64,000 bases of DNA from Nocardioides sp. Kera G14 (GTDB lineage Bacteria; Actinomycetota; Actinomycetes; Propionibacteriales; Nocardioidaceae), in the NCBI RefSeq assembly GCF_020715565.1, contig NZ_CP085839.1, forward strand, positions 310,001 through 374,000, read 5' to 3'. This document shows positions 16,514 to 24,828 of the stretch, in pieces (the stretch's first letter is position 1; each line of letters opens with the position of its first letter). Both the position numbers and the translations under genes were made by a program. The notes beneath the pieces were generated by a model that made no database searches, was not told where the DNA came from, and saw only the letters and a program-made list of their open reading frames with translations.

Positions 16514-17251
16514 TCAGCTCTTGGCGAAGCCGAAGAGTGCGATCGGGTTGCTGGTCGGCTTGTCGGAGCCACCGGCGGGCTCGACCGTGATGCCGGCCGC
16601 GGTGGCCTCGGCAGCAGAGCCCTTGAGAGCGAGGCGACCGTCGGGCTCGTCCGGCATCAGGCCGGCAGGCACCATCGTGCCGGTCGGGTCCTGGTACCAG
16701 AGCTCGTAGACCTTCCCGTCCGGCAGCGCTGGCAGGTTCGAGGCGACGGCGGCGGAGCGGTCGAGGGAGACCGAGCGGTAGAGGCTGACCTTGCCGCCGT
16801 CGGGCAGCAGCTGGTCGAAGCGCTGCGCGTCGGGCGCGGTGAGGACGGCGGCGACGAGGTCCCTCGGCTTGTCGTCGACCCACGGGTGCCACACCAGGCC
16901 GAGCACCAGGACGGCGGCTGCGGCCACGAGCAGTGAGGTGCCGGCCCACCAGCGGCGCGGGCGGAGCGGGGTGACGGTGGCTGCGGGAGCCGCCGGCACT
17001 GTCGAGTCCGGCTCGATCTCGGGCGGCAGCGGCCGGACGGTGGCGATGGAGGAGAGCACCCGGTCGCGGAGCTCCGGCGGCGGCGTCGTCGTGGAGAGGG
17101 CGGCGAGCGAGCTGCCCGCCTCCCGGAAGCTGGCGACCTCGGCCTGGCAGCTGGCGCAGGTGGCGAGGTGTGCCTCGAAGTCGGCCCGCTCCTGCGGGTC
17201 GAGCGCGTCGACGGCGTACGCCCCCGACAGCAGGTGGATGTCGATGTTCAT
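16514..17251 (-). CDS. rskA: Anti-sigma-K factor, RskA type
   Basis: This 245-residue protein has an N-terminal zinc-binding anti-sigma domain (FEAHLATCASCQAE), a single membrane helix around residues 102-122, and an extracytoplasmic RskA domain with YELWYQDPTGTMVPAGLM near the end. RskA holds SigK at the membrane until proteolysis or redox signals release it. The start overlaps the sigma-factor stop by four bases (ATGA), which couples their translation. Mycobacterial rskA is arranged in the same way after sigK. Confidence 0.92.
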   Translation of the reverse strand: MNIDIHLLSGAYAVDALDPQERADFEAHLATCASCQAEVASFREAGSSLAALSTTTPPPELRDRVLSSIATVRPLPPEIEPDSTVPAAPAATVTPLRPRRWWAGTSLLVAAAAVLVLGLVWHPWVDDKPRDLVAAVLTAPDAQRFDQLLPDGGKVSLYRSVSLDRSAAVASNLPALPDGKVYELWYQDPTGTMVPAGLMPDEPDGRLALKGSAAEATAAGITVEPAGGSDKPTSNPIALFGFAKS

Positions 17252-17865
17252 CTCCCGGCTCCCACTCCCAGTGTGTCCCTCAGCCGGATCAGCCCGTCCC
17301 GGATCCGGGTCTTGGCGGTTCCGATCGGGAGGTCGAGCATGCGGGAGATCTCAGTATGCGTGTAGCCCTTGAGGTAGGCGAGTTCGATCGCCTCCCGTTG
17401 GACTTCTGTCAGGGTGCCGAGGGCGGTGCGGACCCGTTGAGCTTCCAGGCGGGCCTGTGCCTCCTCGGCGGTGGTGTCGTGCTCCACGGTGCGGTTCTGC
17501 TCGTGATAGGTCACGTCACGCCGACTCGCGGACTCGGCCGAGCGGACCCGGTCGACCGCGCGTCGGTGCACGAGCGTCAGGACCCAGGAGAGGGCCGAGC
17601 CGCGGGCGGGATCGAACCGCGCCGACGTACGCCACAGCTCGAGCATCGCCTCCTGGACGACCTCCTCGGCCTGGGCCGGGTCGCGGACGACCTGGACGGC
17701 GAGGCCGTAGGCACGGCCGGCGACGGCGTCGTAGACCAGGGCGAAGGCGGCCTCGTCACCGCGCGAGGCCCGCGCGAGCAGTGCCGCGAGGTCCGGCTGT
17801 GCGGGCGCCGCACCCGACGGCTCCTCCGAGGAGGAGCCGTCGGGTACGGCGTGCAGGTGGTCCAT
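17248..17865 (-). CDS. sigK: ECF sigma factor, SigK type
   Basis: This 205-residue ECF sigma factor has region 2 (AFALVYDAVAGRAYGLAVQVV, AEEVVQEAMLELWR) and region 4 (LTEVQREAIELAYLKGYTHTEISRMLDLPIGTAKTRIRDGL). Adjacent RskA and an upstream fasciclin lipoprotein give the mycobacterial SigK arrangement, where SigK drives mpt70/mpt83 and the ufaA1 cluster. It follows the fasciclin gene by 15 bases, so it is probably transcribed from the SigK-like promoter at 18561-18589 and amplifies itself. Confidence 0.93.
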   Translation of the reverse strand: MDHLHAVPDGSSSEEPSGAAPAQPDLAALLARASRGDEAAFALVYDAVAGRAYGLAVQVVRDPAQAEEVVQEAMLELWRTSARFDPARGSALSWVLTLVHRRAVDRVRSAESASRRDVTYHEQNRTVEHDTTAEEAQARLEAQRVRTALGTLTEVQREAIELAYLKGYTHTEISRMLDLPIGTAKTRIRDGLIRLRDTLGVGAGR

Positions 17866-17880
17866 GTCAGCTCGCTCAGG

Positions 17881-18513
17881 TCACTTGGGCATGAGGACCG
17901 TGTCGATGACGTACACGGTGGCGTTCGCCGTCGGGATGTTGCCACAGACGACGTTGGCACCGTCGACCGTCATGCCCGACGTGTCACCGGAGACGGTGAC
18001 CTTGTCCTTGTTGAGCGTGGTCTGGGTACCGGCGATGTTCATCGGGTCGAGCTGGCCGGCGACCACGTGGTGCGTGAGGATCGCGGTCAGCGTGGCCTTG
18101 TCGGCCAACACCTTGTCGAGGGTGGCCTTCGGGATCTTCGAGAACGCGTCGTTGGTGGGCGCGAAGACGGTGAGGCCGTCGGCACCGTTGAGCGTGTCGA
18201 CGAGGCCGGCCTTCGTGACGGCGGTGACGAGGGTGGAGAGCAGCGGGTTGTTGCTGGCCGCGGTCGCGACCGGGTCCTTGACCATCCCGTCGAACGAACC
18301 GGCGCCGGACGTCGGGATCGCCGAGCAGCCGGGGCCGAAGGTCTGGTCGCCTGCCCCGGCAGCCTTGGTCGTGGTGGCCGAGGAGCTCGACGCCATCGGG
18401 GAGGTGTCGGAGGAGGCGGAGTCGTCGCTGCTGCCACAGGCGGCGAGGCCGGCGAGGAGGAGGCCGGCGGAGGCGGCAACGCCGGTACGGCGGAGGAGGG
18501 TCTGCGTCTTCAT
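17881..18513 (-). CDS. Fasciclin-domain lipoprotein, MPT70/MPB83-like
   Basis: This 210-residue lipoprotein has lipobox LAAC, a Ser/Thr/Ala-rich spacer, then one FAS1 domain with both usual boxes: TVFAPTNDAFSKIP and ILTHHVVAGQL. Two Cys (FGPGCSAIP and NVVCGNIP) could form the disulfide known in MPT70-type proteins. GGAGGTC-like sequence precedes the ATG; the gene is followed at 15 bases by sigK. In mycobacteria the homologues mpt70/mpt83 are the strongest SigK targets, which fits the promoter motif upstream. Confidence 0.92.
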   Translation of the reverse strand: MKTQTLLRRTGVAASAGLLLAGLAACGSSDDSASSDTSPMASSSSATTTKAAGAGDQTFGPGCSAIPTSGAGSFDGMVKDPVATAASNNPLLSTLVTAVTKAGLVDTLNGADGLTVFAPTNDAFSKIPKATLDKVLADKATLTAILTHHVVAGQLDPMNIAGTQTTLNKDKVTVSGDTSGMTVDGANVVCGNIPTANATVYVIDTVLMPK

Positions 18514-18560
18514 GGGAGGTCCTTCCGGGGAGTGAGCGGCTGGTGCCGTCTGTCAGGAGG

Positions 18561-18589
18561 TGTTCGGCGCTGCTCGGCGATCGGATTGG
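18561..18589 (-). promoter_or_regulatory. SigK-like promoter for fasciclin-sigK-rskA
   Basis: On the minus strand CCAATCC (18583-18589) and CCGAACA (18561-18567) are spaced by 15 bases. The same layout with CCGAATC precedes the amine-oxidase operon at 20167. From memory, mycobacterial SigK promoters have CCATCC and CGAAT-type elements, so the match is good but not verified. Confidence 0.6.
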
Positions 18590-18614
18590 ACGAATCACCT
18601 TATTTTTCTGGGAA

Positions 18615-20144
18615 TCAGGCGACGCTGACGCTGATGCTCTGGATTCCGCTCGCGCCGTCGGGGAACGGGTTGGCGCGGACGGGCGTCTGCGTCGCGCCGT
18701 CGCCGGAGAGCACGCGGCAGGCCAGGGTGTGGTCGCCCGGCGTCGCGTCCCAGCGGGTGAACCACTGTCGCCAGTAGTCCTCGCCGCCGCTCGGGCCGAG
18801 GGTGGCCCGTTGCCACGGACCACCGTCGATCCGGACCTCGACCGCCTCCACACCGTCGCGCTCCTGCGCCCAGGCGACACCGCCGATGACGACATCACCG
18901 GCCTTGAGGCTGGCGAGCGGGCGTGGCGTGTCGATCCGGCTCGACGGCTTGATGGGCGCGTCCGTGGCCCACTTCCGGTCCGTCCAGTAGGCGGTGTGGT
19001 CGGCGTACGTCGTCAGGGTCATGCGCGTGATCCACTTGGTGGCGCCGATGAAGCCGTAGAGGCCGGGCACGATCAGCCGGGCCGGGAAGCCGTGGGCGCG
19101 GGGCAGCTGCTCACCGTTCATGCCGACGGCGATCATCGCGTCGCGTCCGTCGGTCGCGGCCTCCAGCGGCGTGCTGATCGTCATGCCGCCGACGTCGGTG
19201 CTGAGGATCTGGTCGGCGTGCGGGCCGACGCCGGCCTGGTCGAGGAGGTCGGTCAGGCGCACGCCGAGCCAGCGGGCGGCGCCCGTGTAGGGGCCGCCGA
19301 CGCTGTTGGAGACGCAGGTCAGCGTGATGTCGCGCTCGATCAGCGGCATCGCCAGCAGGTCGTCGAAGCTGAGCTCGACCGTGCGATCGACGTCGCCGTC
19401 GATCCGCAGCCGCCATGTGCTCGAGTCGACGACCGGTGTGTCGAGACGCGTGTCGACGCGGTAGAACCGCGCGTTCGGGGTGCGGAACGCCGTGATGCCC
19501 GGCACGGTGCGGTCGAGCCCTGCCGGCAACGGCGGTGCGGGATCCGCCGGAGCCGGCAGGGTGATCTGCTCGGCGCGGGTGCGGCGGGCGACCAGCCAGC
19601 GTGCGGTCCCGCCGACGCCGACGGCAGCGACGGCGGTGCCGGCCAGGGCACCCACGGCGACGACCGTACGCCGACCCGGACCGCGGCCACCCTCCGTGCC
19701 GTCGACGCGAGCCGGTCGTGAGGCGAGCACGCGGGTCAGCCCGACGAGCGCGAGCGTGGCCACCACGCCGGTGACCAGGCTCGGGACGGCGTCGGTCACG
19801 TTCGCGGTCGGACGGCTCAGCGCCGCTGCGGCGGCGAATGCGGTAAGGGCCGCGAGACCCAGGCCCGCGAGGACGAACCGCCGGAGCCCGGCGAGAAGGC
19901 CGATCCCGCCGGCCGCGGCCAGCACGACGAGCAGCACCGAGCCGACGAGGATCACCTTGTCGTGCGTGCCGAAGTGGGCGATGGCCCACTCCTTCACCGG
20001 CGTCGGGGTGCGGTCGATGACGGCCGAGCCGACCGCGAGTACGGGCGAGGCGGAGGGTGTGCCGAAGGCCGCCGCGAGATGGCCGACGGCGATACCGAGT
20101 GCGGCGGAGACCAGGCCGGCCAGGACGGCCATGAGCTTCTTCAT
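18615..20144 (-). CDS. Membrane-anchored molybdopterin oxidoreductase, sulfite-oxidase fold
   Basis: This 509-residue protein has about four or five N-terminal hydrophobic segments (residues 1-185) and then a sulfite-oxidase-type molybdopterin domain. That domain carries the Cys ligand region ITLTCVSNSVGG and HGFPARLIVPGLYG, and ends in a Mo-co dimerisation domain with VAWAQERDGVEAVEVRIDGG. Related proteins are likely reductases of oxidised sulfur groups at the outer face of the membrane. A SigK-like but less regular motif lies upstream, overlapping the divergent promoter of the amine-oxidase operon. I infer membership of the SigK regulon, which suggests a redox envelope role. Confidence 0.85.
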   Translation of the reverse strand: MKKLMAVLAGLVSAALGIAVGHLAAAFGTPSASPVLAVGSAVIDRTPTPVKEWAIAHFGTHDKVILVGSVLLVVLAAAGGIGLLAGLRRFVLAGLGLAALTAFAAAAALSRPTANVTDAVPSLVTGVVATLALVGLTRVLASRPARVDGTEGGRGPGRRTVVAVGALAGTAVAAVGVGGTARWLVARRTRAEQITLPAPADPAPPLPAGLDRTVPGITAFRTPNARFYRVDTRLDTPVVDSSTWRLRIDGDVDRTVELSFDDLLAMPLIERDITLTCVSNSVGGPYTGAARWLGVRLTDLLDQAGVGPHADQILSTDVGGMTISTPLEAATDGRDAMIAVGMNGEQLPRAHGFPARLIVPGLYGFIGATKWITRMTLTTYADHTAYWTDRKWATDAPIKPSSRIDTPRPLASLKAGDVVIGGVAWAQERDGVEAVEVRIDGGPWQRATLGPSGGEDYWRQWFTRWDATPGDHTLACRVLSGDGATQTPVRANPFPDGASGIQSISVSVA

Positions 20145-20150
20145 GGCTCA

Positions 20151-20195
20151 GGTTCGGAGCCGACCACCAATCCGGATCGGTGGCAGCTCCGAATC
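20151..20195. promoter_or_regulatory. Overlapping divergent SigK-like promoters
   Basis: Plus strand: CCAATCC (20167-20173), 15-base spacer, CCGAATC (20189-20195), ahead of the amine-oxidase operon. Minus strand: CCGATCC (20174-20180) and CCGAACC (20151-20157), 16-base spacer, ahead of the molybdopterin gene. The two sets interlock, so one sigma factor may drive both. Confidence 0.55.
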
Positions 20196-20237
20196 CCCTC
20201 TGATCGACCGCCCACCCACCCCGATGGAGGCCTCACG

Positions 20238-22301
20238 ATGCAGTCCCCACGACCGCGGCGTATCGCCGTGATCGGATCAGGCGTGTCCGGCCTCGTCGCC
20301 GCCCAGCACTGCGCGGCCGGCGCCGAGGTGACGCTCTTCGAGGCCGACGACCGCCTCGGTGGCCACGCCGACACCCACGAGGTCGTCGAGGAGACGCCCC
20401 GGGGCCCGTGCACGCTCGCCATCGACACCGGCTTCATCGTCCACAACCGGTTGACCTACCCCACCCTGATCCGCGTCTTCGAGGACCTGGGCGTGCCCAC
20501 GCAGCCCTCGGAGATGTCGATGTCGATTGCCGACGAGACCACCGGCGTCGAATGGGCCGGAGCGCGCGGCGTCCGTGGTGTGCTGCCGAATTGGGCGCGG
20601 CTGACGGACCGGCGCCATCTCGCCATGCTGGCCGAGATCCCGCGCTTCCACCGCGCCGCCCGCGCACTGCTCGCCCGGGAGGGCGAGGACGAGGGCAGCG
20701 TCGATGGGCCAGGCGACCTCACCACCCTGACGGACTTCCTCGACCAGCACGGCTTCAGCGAGCGGCTGCGCAGCCACTTCATCGAGCCGCTGGTCGCCGC
20801 GGTCTGGTCGTGCGACCCCGAGCTCGCCGGTCAGTACCCGGCGCTCTACCTCTTCCGCTTCCTGGCCCACCACCAGATGCTGTCGGTCTCGGGCAGCCCG
20901 ACCTGGCGCACCGTGACCGGCGGCTCCCGCAGCTACGTCGACCGCATCGCCGCGCACCTGGAGGCCCACGGCGGACGGATCCTCACCGGGACGCCGGTGC
21001 GCTCCGTGCTCGAGGAGGACGACAGCGTCACCGTGGTGGCCGCCAGCCGGGCTGACGGCACTGAGCTGCGCGACCGGTACGACGCCGTCGTCATCGCCAC
21101 GCATCCCCACCAAGCCCTGGCCATGCTCGCCGCCGCGACGCCCGAGCAGAAGGAGGTCCTCAGTGCGATCGAGTACTCGCCCAACACGGCGGTGCTCCAC
21201 ACCGATACCCGCCTCCTGCCCGCGGAGCGCGCCACATGGGGCTCGTGGAACTTCCGCCGCCGTGCGACGAGCACCGGCCACGTCACGGTCACCTACGACC
21301 TCACCCGCCTCCAGCGACTCGACACCGAGACGCGCTACCTGGTCACCCTCGGCGGCTCGGACCTGATCGACCCGGCCAGCGTCATCGCGGGGATGGACTA
21401 CGAGCACCCGCTCTACACGCCGACGTCCGTGGCCGCCCAGAGCCGCCTGGCCGAGATCGGCAGCGACCGGGTGGTCTTCGCCGGCGCCTATCACGGGTGG
21501 GGCTTCCACGAGGACGGCGCCCGCTCCGGCGCGGCCGCGGCCGCGCGTCTCGGCATCGACCGGCGGGAGTCGCCCGCGCATCGCGCGCCGACCGTCTACG
21601 CCACCCGCATCACGCACCAGCGTCGCGAGCCGTGGCGGCGACGTTTCCAGCACCGGTCGCTGCTCTGGGTCACCGATCTGGACGCCGCCGGCACGAGCTA
21701 CCCGGCCGGCCAGCTCAACCGGGTGCGCTCGTGGTTCACCGGGGCGATCGAGGCCCGCGACCACCTCGGCGACCCGGGCCGCAGTGTGCGCGAGAACCTC
21801 ACCGCCTTCCTCGCCTCCGAGGGTCTGCAGCTCGGTCGTGGCCGGGTCACGGTCGCCGCCCATCCGAGGGCGTGGGGCCACTGCTTCAACCCGATCAGCG
21901 TCTTCTGGTGCCGGGACGAGGCGAGGGAGCCGCTGGCCACCGTCGTCGAGGTGCACAACACGTACGGCGACCGGCACGCCTATCTCCTGCCTCCGGGCTC
22001 CGAGACCGTCTCCAAGGCGATGTACGTCTCGCCGTTCCACGGCGTCGACGGGCGTTACCGCGTGCTGGCCCCCGAGCCGCAGCCGGGCGGGCGCCTCGAC
22101 CTCGCGATCGATCTCGTCACCGCCGACGGCGCACGGTTCAGCGCCTCACTGCGCGGTGAGCCGGTCCGTGGCCATGGCCGCAGGGCCGCGCTGGTCGGTG
22201 CCCGTGACGCCCTGCTCATCCGCGCCCACGGCCTCGCCCTGTGGGCACGCCGACTTCCCGTCCACCCCCGTCCGATCCACCACCAGGAAGGTGTGTCATG
22301 A
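20238..22301 (+). CDS. Fused FAD-dependent amine oxidase and DUF1365 protein
   Basis: This 687-residue protein joins two domains that are separate genes in mycobacteria (Rv0449c and Rv0448c types). Residues 1-440 are an FAD amine oxidase: IAVIGSGVSGLVAA with the Rossmann Gly pattern, ADDRLGGHADTHE, and YHGWGFHEDGARSG at the FAD end. Residues 450-687 are DUF1365: YATRITHQRREPWRRRFQHRSLLWVTDLD, CFNPISVFWC and VHNTYGDRHAYLL. GGAGG lies seven bases before the ATG. Its stop overlaps the next gene (ATGA). With the two methyltransferases downstream it probably acts on membrane lipid fatty acids. Confidence 0.9.
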   Translation: MQSPRPRRIAVIGSGVSGLVAAQHCAAGAEVTLFEADDRLGGHADTHEVVEETPRGPCTLAIDTGFIVHNRLTYPTLIRVFEDLGVPTQPSEMSMSIADETTGVEWAGARGVRGVLPNWARLTDRRHLAMLAEIPRFHRAARALLAREGEDEGSVDGPGDLTTLTDFLDQHGFSERLRSHFIEPLVAAVWSCDPELAGQYPALYLFRFLAHHQMLSVSGSPTWRTVTGGSRSYVDRIAAHLEAHGGRILTGTPVRSVLEEDDSVTVVAASRADGTELRDRYDAVVIATHPHQALAMLAAATPEQKEVLSAIEYSPNTAVLHTDTRLLPAERATWGSWNFRRRATSTGHVTVTYDLTRLQRLDTETRYLVTLGGSDLIDPASVIAGMDYEHPLYTPTSVAAQSRLAEIGSDRVVFAGAYHGWGFHEDGARSGAAAAARLGIDRRESPAHRAPTVYATRITHQRREPWRRRFQHRSLLWVTDLDAAGTSYPAGQLNRVRSWFTGAIEARDHLGDPGRSVRENLTAFLASEGLQLGRGRVTVAAHPRAWGHCFNPISVFWCRDEAREPLATVVEVHNTYGDRHAYLLPPGSETVSKAMYVSPFHGVDGRYRVLAPEPQPGGRLDLAIDLVTADGARFSASLRGEPVRGHGRRAALVGARDALLIRAHGLALWARRLPVHPRPIHHQEGVS

Positions 22302-23584
22302 CGCTCCTCGCCCACTCCAGCCGAGCGACCTCGAGTCGCCCGGATCTCCACCGCTGGCCGGACCTCGCCCTGCCGCCGTCCGGGCCTCGTACGTCGCTGG
22401 GAGCAGCGCTCGCCCGCAGGTTCTTCGTGTGGGCCTTCTCCCGCATGCCCGTCACCGTGCGGCTGCACGAGCCGGGCGGCGTACGCACGCTGGGTCGGGG
22501 TGGGCCGACGATGGACGTCCTCCGTCCCGACGAGCTCTTCGCCCGGATCGGCCGCGATGCCAACATCGGGTTCGGTGAGGCGTACATGGCCGGTGCCTGG
22601 GAGGCCGAGGACCTGCAGGCGTTCCTCCACGTCCCCGCCAGCCGGATGGACGCCCTGATGCCGCCGCTGGTGCACCGGCTCCGCCGCCTGGTCGCGCCGC
22701 GGATCGGCCGCCACCAGCGTGGCGGGGCGACAGACACGCGTGACAACGTCGCCCGGCACTACGACCTCTCCAACGGCCTCTTCGAGCAGTTCCTCGACCC
22801 GACGATGACCTACTCGTCCGGCTGGTTCCGCACCGACCGCGAGGGAGAGCCGATCGTCGGTGACGACCTCCAGGCGGCGCAGCACCGCAAGATCGACGCC
22901 CTCCTCGATGCGGCCGGCGTGGGAGACGGCACCCGGCTGCTCGAGATCGGCACCGGTTGGGGTGAGCTCGCACTGCGCGCCGCCCGACGCGGCGCGACGG
23001 TGCGGAGCCTCACCCTCTCCGTCGAGCAGCAGGAGCTCGCCCGGACGCGGATCGCGGCGGCCGGACTCCTCGACCGGGTCACCGTCGACCTGCTCGACTA
23101 CCGCGAGGTCGACGGCCTGTACGACGCCGTCGTCTCCGTCGAGATGATCGAGGCCGTCGGCTGGCGCCACTGGGACGAGTACTTCGCCACCATCGCCCGG
23201 ATTCTCGCACCGGGCGGACGGGCCACGATCCAGGCGATCACGATGCCCCATGAGCGGATGCTCGCCAGCCGGGACACCGACACCTGGATCACCAGATACA
23301 TCTTCCCCGGCGGTTTCCTGCCCTCGCTCGAGGCGCTCGGCGATGCGGCCGGCACGTCAGGCCTCGTGATGCGGGTCAATGCCGCGCTCGGCCACCACTA
23401 CGCGGAGACCCTGCGGCAGTGGGACGCCAGCTTCGTCGACCACGAGGACGCGGTCGCCGCACTCGGCTTCGACGAGACGTTCCGACGGATGTGGCACTTC
23501 TACCTCTCCTACTGCGGCGCCGGCTTCGACGCCGACTACATCGACGTGCACCAGCTCGTCCTCTCCCGCGAGGGACTGCGATGA
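22298..23584 (+). CDS. ufaA1: Cyclopropane-fatty-acid-synthase-like SAM methyltransferase, first copy
   Basis: This 428-residue enzyme has an N-terminal DUF-like region and then a class I SAM-binding domain: LLEIGTGWGELALRA (motif I) and VVSVEMIEAVGWRHW. CFA enzymes add a methylene or methyl group from SAM to unsaturated acyl chains in membrane lipids. The mycobacterial counterpart in this position is UfaA1, so the symbol is given by context. ATG overlaps the previous stop by four bases. It is followed by a second, different copy with a four-base overlap. Confidence 0.85.
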   Translation: MTLLAHSSRATSSRPDLHRWPDLALPPSGPRTSLGAALARRFFVWAFSRMPVTVRLHEPGGVRTLGRGGPTMDVLRPDELFARIGRDANIGFGEAYMAGAWEAEDLQAFLHVPASRMDALMPPLVHRLRRLVAPRIGRHQRGGATDTRDNVARHYDLSNGLFEQFLDPTMTYSSGWFRTDREGEPIVGDDLQAAQHRKIDALLDAAGVGDGTRLLEIGTGWGELALRAARRGATVRSLTLSVEQQELARTRIAAAGLLDRVTVDLLDYREVDGLYDAVVSVEMIEAVGWRHWDEYFATIARILAPGGRATIQAITMPHERMLASRDTDTWITRYIFPGGFLPSLEALGDAAGTSGLVMRVNAALGHHYAETLRQWDASFVDHEDAVAALGFDETFRRMWHFYLSYCGAGFDADYIDVHQLVLSREGLR

Positions 23585-24828
23585 CCCGCGTCGCGGACCG
23601 TCTCGCCGAGATCATCACGCCGCTGGTCGGCGAGCTCCCCGTCCGCCTACGCGCTTGGGACGGCTCCGAGGCCGGGCCGCTGGAGGCGCCCCTGGTGGAG
23701 CTCCGTTCGCCGGAGGCGCTGCGCCGGCTCATCTGGCACCCGGGTGAGCTCGGCGCGGCACAGGCCTATGTGACCGGCGAGGCGGACCTGCCCGGGACGA
23801 CCGCCGAGCTCGACGCCACGCTGGCGCTCGTGATGGAGGCCGCCCGGAAGGCCGCGCCGACCCGCGCGGAGCAGGCACGGGCCGTCGTACGGGCGGGAAG
23901 GGCGGCGTTGGAGCTGGGCCTCGTCGGCCGGCCACCGGCCCCACCTGCCACCCAGGCCCAGGTGCGCGGGCGCCTGCACTCGCTCGCCCGTGACCGTGCC
24001 GCGATCAGCCATCACTACGACGTGCCCGCCGAGTTCTACGAGCTGATCCTCGACGAGTCGATGGCCTACTCCTGCGGCTACCACGCCACGCCCGAGACGC
24101 CCGTGGCCGACGCGCAACGGGCCAAGCTGGACCTGGTCTGCACCAAGCTCGGGCTCGGCCCGGACAGCACCCTGCTCGACATCGGCTGCGGCTGGGGGTC
24201 GCTCACGGTGCACGCCGCCCAGCACTTCGGCGCGAGGGTCCTCGGCGTGACGATCGCCGCCGAGCAGCAGCGGTACGTCGCCGAGCGGATCGCACGCGCG
24301 GGTCTCGCCGACCGCGCCGAGGCCCGGCTCTGCGACTACCGCGACGTCGAGGGCACCTTCGACGCCGTGAGCTCCATCGAGATGGGCGAGCACGTCGGCC
24401 AGGAGAACTACCCGACGTTCGCCCGGGTACTCCAGGACCGGGTGCGCCCGGGTGGGCGGGTGCTCGTGCAGCAGATGTCCCGCACCGAGCGGCCGGGCGG
24501 AGGAGCGTTCATCGAGTCCTTCATCGCACCCGACATGCACATGCGTCCCGTCGGCCAGACGGTGGACCTGCTCGAGCGTGCCGGCCTGGAGGTCCGTGAC
24601 GTCCACGCCCTGCGTGAGCACTACGTGCTGACCGTCGCCGGCTGGATCGAGCGGTTCGAGGCCCACGAGGACCGCCTCCGGGAGCTCGTCGGGGAGGAGA
24701 TGCTGCGGGTCTGGCGGCTCTACCTCGTCGGTGGTTCGGCGGCTTTCCGCGACGGTCGGATGGGTGTCGACCAGATCCTCGCGGTACGGCCGGGCGGCTC
24801 GCACGATCTGCCGTGGGTGCGGGCGTGA
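23581..24828 (+). CDS. Cyclopropane-fatty-acid-synthase-like SAM methyltransferase, second copy
   Basis: This 415-residue enzyme has the same domain order as its neighbour: a leading domain (ELPVRLRAWDGSEAG), HHYDVPAEFYELILDESMAYSCGYH, motif I LLDIGCGWGSLTVHAA, and YRDVEGTFDAVSSIEMGEHVG. The two copies are clearly different in sequence, so they are likely an old duplication rather than a recent one. They may act in turn or on different acyl positions. The ATG at 23581 overlaps the first copy's stop (ATGA). Confidence 0.88.
   Translation: MTRVADRLAEIITPLVGELPVRLRAWDGSEAGPLEAPLVELRSPEALRRLIWHPGELGAAQAYVTGEADLPGTTAELDATLALVMEAARKAAPTRAEQARAVVRAGRAALELGLVGRPPAPPATQAQVRGRLHSLARDRAAISHHYDVPAEFYELILDESMAYSCGYHATPETPVADAQRAKLDLVCTKLGLGPDSTLLDIGCGWGSLTVHAAQHFGARVLGVTIAAEQQRYVAERIARAGLADRAEARLCDYRDVEGTFDAVSSIEMGEHVGQENYPTFARVLQDRVRPGGRVLVQQMSRTERPGGGAFIESFIAPDMHMRPVGQTVDLLERAGLEVRDVHALREHYVLTVAGWIERFEAHEDRLRELVGEEMLRVWRLYLVGGSAAFRDGRMGVDQILAVRPGGSHDLPWVRA

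Noticed and set aside
22298..24828. Recent tandem duplication of the methyltransferase gene
   Set aside because: The two proteins share only motifs; their leading domains and most positions differ, so the duplication is old or they were acquired separately.
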